From Actinomycetota bacterium (GTDB taxonomy: Bacteria; Actinomycetota; Actinomycetes; S36-B12): a stretch of DNA of 24,045 bases. The notes beneath the pieces are model-generated. The model was not told the DNA's origin. It searched no databases and was given only the letters and a program-made list of their open reading frames with translations. Within the stretch, counting starts at the first letter, position 1. Each line of letters opens with the position of its first letter. Below, in pieces: positions 20,299 through 24,045 of the stretch. Both the position numbers and the translations under genes were made by a program. Where the stretch lies: NCBI GenBank assembly GCA_016870425.1, contig VGBQ01000012.1, positions 1-24,045 on the forward strand. The letters run 5' to 3'.

Positions 20299-23259
20299 TC
20301 ATTCGTAGAAGACGCGCTCGACGACCCCGCGGGCTCGCCGCGTCGCTCGCCGGTAGTCCTCGAGCAGATCCGCGGGCTGACGGTTGCCGAGGAGATGAGC
20401 GACGGTCGCCAGGCTCGGGCCAGACGTCGGCACGGAGTCGGAGGCGCGTCCGGTCGCCAGGGTGATCGCATTGCGCACTCTCGTGGCGAGGAGCCAGGAT
20501 GCGCGCAGGGTGTCCGCGTCCGCCTCGTCGAGAAGCCCCGCAGCGACCGCCCCGTCGAGTGCGGCCAGGGTTGAGGTCGTCCGGAGGCCGGGGGTCTGCG
20601 CGGCATGGCGCAACTGCAGGAGTTGGGCGACCCACTCGACGTCGGCGAGGCCACCGCGCCCCTGCTTGAGGTGCATGCTCGGGTCAGCCCCGCGGGGGAG
20701 TCGCTCGGACTCCATACGTGCCTTAAGGCGTCGCATCTCGCGCGTGTCCGCGTCGCCGATGCCCGCCGCGGGCCAACGCAAAGGGTCGATCATCTCCATG
20801 AACCCCTCGCACACCTCGGCGTCACCGGCGCAGGGGCGCGCGCGCAGGAGCGCCTGTGCCTCCCACGCCGCAGACCAGCGCTCGTAGTAGGCGCGATATG
20901 ACTCAAGCGACCTCACGAGAGGCCCCTGTCGACCCTCAGGACGCAGATCGGCGTCGATCTCCAGGGGCGGATCGGGCGACGGCGCCATAAGCAGGCGCCG
21001 CAGGTCGTTGGCCACCGCGAAGGCGGCGTCGGAGGCCTCCTGCTCGTCGGCATCCGGCAGCGGCTGGTGGACGAACATCAGGTCGGCATCCGAGGAATAG
21101 CCGAGTTCGCGGCCACCGAATCGGCCCATGGCGATCAGGGCCACGCGAGTGGGGAGCCGGCCATCGGGACGTGAAACTGCGACATTGCGCTCGGCCACCT
21201 CGAGGGCACCGATCAACGTGGCCTCGGTCACGTCGCTGAGCCCGGTCATGACTGCTCGGTCATCGATCAGGCCGAGTACGTCGCAGGCGGCGATGCGAAA
21301 GAGCTCACGCCGTCGCAGCGCCCTCAAGGCGCTCACGGCCGACTCGGCATCGTCGTGGCGAGCGACCGCGGCCCGCGCCTCGACGACGAGGGCCTCAAGG
21401 CTCCTCGGCATCAACTCGCGATCCTCCGCAAGGAGCGCCACGGCATCAGGAGAGCGCAACAGCAGGTCCGTAGCGAATCGGCTCGATGACAGGATCGTGG
21501 CCATCCGTTCGGCAGCGAGGGACTCATCGCGCAGGAGTCGCAGGTACCACGGCGTGGATCCCAGGTCGTCGCTCATGCGCCGGAAGCCGAGCAGGGCGGC
21601 GTCCGGATCCGGGCCATCCGCGAACCAACCCAGGAGCACCGGCAGGAGGGTGCGCTGGATCGCGGCACGCCGCGAGACACCGGAGGTCAGTGCCTCCAGG
21701 TGGCGCAGGGCACCCGAGGGGTCGGCGTAGCCAAGGGCTGCCAGCCGCTCTCCGGCGGCCTCGGGACTCAGCCGGGCGTCGCCCGGGTCCAGCCGAGCCA
21801 CGGCCTGCAGCAGCGGTCGATAGAAGAGCTTCTCGTGGATGCGACGCACCTCTCGGGCGTGTCGACGCCACTCGGCCGTGAGTTCCGCGACCGGATCAGC
21901 CCGCATGCCCAGCGATCGCCCGATGCGTCGCAGGGACGCATCGTCGTCGGGGACGATGTGCGAACGACGCAGCTCGTGGAGCTGGATGCGATGCTCCAGG
22001 GTGCGCAGGAAACGGTACGCCGCTCCCAGGGTGGCGCCGTCCTCCCGACCGACGTAGCCCCATGTCGACAGGGCCTCGAGGGCGATGAGCGTCGCCGGAC
22101 TGCGCAGCATGACGTCGCTGCGCCCGTGCACGAGCTGCAGGAGCTGGACTGAGAACTCCACGTCGCGCAGGCCACCTCGTCCGAGTTTGAGCTGACGATC
22201 GGCCTCGCGCGCGGGGATGTGGTCCTCGACCCGCTGCCTCATCCTTTGAACGTCGGCGACGAAGTCGGATCCGTCAGCGGCGGTCCACACGAAGGGCGAG
22301 ACAGCATCGACGTAGGCCTCCCCCAAGGCCCTGTCCCCCGCTGCCGGGCGCGCCTTGAGCAGGGCCTGGAACTCCCACGTCTTTGCCCAGCGCTCGTAGT
22401 AGCCGACGTGCGAGGCGAGCGTGCGCACCAGGGCTCCCTGCTTGCCCTCCGGGCGCAGCGCCGCATCGACCTGCCACAGCGAACCTTCGGCTGTCGCTTC
22501 CCCGCACACCCGCATGACGCCGGCAGCGAGACGCTGGCCCGTGCGCAGGGCGGCTTCCTCGTCGCCGCCATCGACAGGCTCGGCCACGAAGATCACATCC
22601 ACGTCACTGACGTAGTTGAGCTCGCGACCACCGCACTTGCCCATGGCGATGACCGCGAGCCGGCACGGTGCGGCATCGGCAGGGAGCTCGGCGCGCGCGA
22701 TGGCGAGCCCAGCCTCCAGCGCGGCGTCAGCGAGATCGGCCAACTCCTCGGCAATGTCGTCGATCCGGGCTGAGTGCACGAGGTCGCGAGCAACTGTCGT
22801 GAGCAGCTCGTCGCGGTAGGCGATGCGCAGGGCGTCGGCGGCACTCGAGGCGCTGGCGGTTGGCTCCGCTGCACGCGGGTCTGCACCCACGGCGAGCAAG
22901 AGTGTCTCCCTGCGCTCGGCTCGCGCGGGCGCGCGCACAGAGACCTCCCTGAGCAGCGCGAGGGACCGCGGGTGCCGCACGAGATGATCGGCGAGGGCCG
23001 TCGACATGCCCACGGTGGCAGCGACGGCGGCGAACCACTCCTCGTCCTGGGCTATGGCCGCGATGTCGGCGCCGGCACCGTCGAGACGGTGCAGTGCACG
23101 CAGCGCCTGATCGGGATCGGCCGCGGAGGTGAGGGCGTCGGCGAACGCCTCGGGATCGGGCAGGGACATCTCCGCGAGGAGGCGGGCGGCGTCGGCGGGG
23201 TCAGCGAATCCCCGGCGCGCCAGATGCGCCGCCAGGCTCGAGGATCGCTGGTCGCTCAC
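20299..23259 (-). CDS. glnE: Glutamine synthetase adenylyltransferase / adenylyl-removing enzyme
   Basis: This 986-residue bifunctional regulator has two nucleotidyltransferase domains, the normal size and layout of GlnE. The N-terminal half (adenylyl-removing) carries MGKCGGRELNYVSDVDVIF from residue 206; the C-terminal half (adenylylating) carries MGRFGGRELGYSSDADLMF from residue 711. Both keep the G-G-R-E-L and D-x-D metal-binding signature, and each is followed by an LRPEG(K/R)QG and KxGRGGLxDVE block, so both activities look intact. Its target is the tyrosine of GlnA (Tyr401 here). It lies 32 bp after glnA2, the order seen in mycobacteria, and probably shares its transcript. The GTG at 23259 has no clear ribosome binding site, and an upstream ATG in the same gap runs straight into a stop. 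Confidence 0.96.
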   Translation of the reverse strand: MSDQRSSSLAAHLARRGFADPADAARLLAEMSLPDPEAFADALTSAADPDQALRALHRLDGAGADIAAIAQDEEWFAAVAATVGMSTALADHLVRHPRSLALLREVSVRAPARAERRETLLLAVGADPRAAEPTASASSAADALRIAYRDELLTTVARDLVHSARIDDIAEELADLADAALEAGLAIARAELPADAAPCRLAVIAMGKCGGRELNYVSDVDVIFVAEPVDGGDEEAALRTGQRLAAGVMRVCGEATAEGSLWQVDAALRPEGKQGALVRTLASHVGYYERWAKTWEFQALLKARPAAGDRALGEAYVDAVSPFVWTAADGSDFVADVQRMRQRVEDHIPAREADRQLKLGRGGLRDVEFSVQLLQLVHGRSDVMLRSPATLIALEALSTWGYVGREDGATLGAAYRFLRTLEHRIQLHELRRSHIVPDDDASLRRIGRSLGMRADPVAELTAEWRRHAREVRRIHEKLFYRPLLQAVARLDPGDARLSPEAAGERLAALGYADPSGALRHLEALTSGVSRRAAIQRTLLPVLLGWFADGPDPDAALLGFRRMSDDLGSTPWYLRLLRDESLAAERMATILSSSRFATDLLLRSPDAVALLAEDRELMPRSLEALVVEARAAVARHDDAESAVSALRALRRRELFRIAACDVLGLIDDRAVMTGLSDVTEATLIGALEVAERNVAVSRPDGRLPTRVALIAMGRFGGRELGYSSDADLMFVHQPLPDADEQEASDAAFAVANDLRRLLMAPSPDPPLEIDADLRPEGRQGPLVRSLESYRAYYERWSAAWEAQALLRARPCAGDAEVCEGFMEMIDPLRWPAAGIGDADTREMRRLKARMESERLPRGADPSMHLKQGRGGLADVEWVAQLLQLRHAAQTPGLRTTSTLAALDGAVAAGLLDEADADTLRASWLLATRVRNAITLATGRASDSVPTSGPSLATVAHLLGNRQPADLLEDYRRATRRARGVVERVFYE

Positions 23260-23291
23260 GGGGCGTCACTCATCGCCGGCATGTCGGGCGC

Positions 23292-24045
23292 CTAGAGGGT
23301 CGGGAGGTAGCGCTCGAGCTCCCAGGCGTTGACCTGGCGTCGATACTCCTCCCATTCCGCCTGCTTGTTGCGCAGGAAGAAATCAAAGACATGCTCGCCC
23401 AGCGCCTCGGCAACCAGTTCCGAGCGTTCCATGGCCTGGATCGCCTGGTTCAGGCTGCTCGGCAGCGGCTCCATTCCCATCGCGCGCCGCTCCGCGGGTG
23501 TCAGGGACCAGACGTCGTCCTCCGCTCCGGGCGGCAGCTCGTATCCCCCCTCGATGCCCCTGAGCCCCGCGGCGAGGATGACGGCGAAAGCCAGGTAGGG
23601 GTTGCAGGCACTATCCAGGGATCGGAACTCCACGCGCGTGGAGTTGCCCTTGGTCGGCTTGTACATCGGCACCCGCACAAGCGCCGACCTGTTGTTATGG
23701 CCCCAGCAGACCATGGCCGGTGCCTCGGCGCCCCCCGCTAGCCGCTTGTAGGAGTTGACCCACTGATTGGTCACGGCGGTGAGCTCGGGGGCATGGCGCA
23801 GCACCCCGGCGATGAAGCACCTCGCGACCTGCGAGAGCTGGTACGGCGCCCCGGGCTCGTAGAACGCGTTGCGGTCGCCTTCGAAGAGCGACAGGTGGGT
23901 GTGCATGCCGGAGCCGGGTGCGTCGCGGAATGGCTTGGGCATGAAGGTGGCGTAGACACCCTGCTCGAGCGCGACCTCCTTGACCACTGTGCGGAAGGTC
24001 ATCAGGTTGTCGGCCGTGGTGAGCGCATCGGCGTACCTCAGGTCG
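23292..24045 (-). CDS. glnA2: Glutamine synthetase-like protein GlnA2, 5' end outside window
   Basis: The C-terminal 250 codons or so of a type I glutamine synthetase-like protein are present, and the frame stays open to the window edge, where the sequence reads LRYADALTTADNLMTFRTVV. The metal/ATP motif appears as FMPKPFRDAPGSGMHTHLS and the flap as NRSALVRVP. The segment that holds the adenylylated tyrosine in GlnA reads DVWSLTPAE here, so Trp replaces Tyr and GlnE control at this position is impossible. In actinobacteria this locus next to glnE is called glnA2; the Streptomyces protein is reported as a gamma-glutamylpolyamine synthetase, so the substrate may not be ammonia. The catalytic N-terminus cannot be checked in this window. 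Confidence 0.92.
   Translation of the reverse strand, partial: DLRYADALTTADNLMTFRTVVKEVALEQGVYATFMPKPFRDAPGSGMHTHLSLFEGDRNAFYEPGAPYQLSQVARCFIAGVLRHAPELTAVTNQWVNSYKRLAGGAEAPAMVCWGHNNRSALVRVPMYKPTKGNSTRVEFRSLDSACNPYLAFAVILAAGLRGIEGGYELPPGAEDDVWSLTPAERRAMGMEPLPSSLNQAIQAMERSELVAEALGEHVFDFFLRNKQAEWEEYRRQVNAWELERYLPTL

Overview
The window is high-GC DNA with strong actinobacterial character: frequent GTG starts, 4-base ATGA/GTGA gene overlaps, Ala/Pro-rich linkers, and gene neighbourhoods (pepA-lpd-E2; lipB-lipA-DUF4191-RDD-glnA; glnA2-glnE) that I know from Streptomyces and relatives. I place it in Actinomycetota, probably class Actinomycetes, and cannot be more precise from sequence alone. It is a chromosomal housekeeping region. 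I see no rRNA, tRNA, CRISPR array, phage or transposase gene.

Layout. (1) 26-5798, plus strand: leucyl aminopeptidase, dihydrolipoamide dehydrogenase (E3), a two-lipoyl-domain dihydrolipoamide acyltransferase (E2) and a TIGR01777-type epimerase. (2) 5795-11983, an accessory stretch: a membrane-anchored pseudokinase, a FAD-dependent oxidoreductase coupled to an S51-family peptidase, a small lipoprotein, and an MMPL/RND transporter with an ABM-domain protein. (3) 12052-14854, plus strand: lipB-lipA (which lipoylate E2), a MOSC protein and a DUF4191 membrane protein. (4) 14929-16934: an RDD membrane protein divergent from glnA (glutamine synthetase I), with a GlnR-like operator between them. (5) 16935-17414: a repeat-rich non-coding stretch. 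(6) 17415-18587: a sulfotransferase-like gene that runs tail-to-tail into a small membrane protein. (7) 18526-24045, minus strand: small membrane protein, aromatic-amino-acid-type PLP decarboxylase, glnE (GS adenylyltransferase) and glnA2, whose 5' end lies beyond the window.

Two functional themes stand out. The lipoate theme links the E2/E3 subunits with LipB and LipA. The nitrogen theme links GlnA, which has an adenylylatable Tyr401, to GlnE and to a GlnA2 in which that tyrosine is tryptophan.

The most notable non-coding signals are: a recurrent TA(G/C)(G/C)(G/C)T hexamer 6-8 nt before the start codon of at least nine genes, which implies widespread leaderless transcription; an 11-nt-periodic GlnR-like site before glnA; several long intergenic inverted repeats, some sharing sequence; and three sets of short tandem or direct repeats. 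I found no clearly new multi-gene system. The pseudokinase and the inverted-repeat family are the best candidates for something undescribed.
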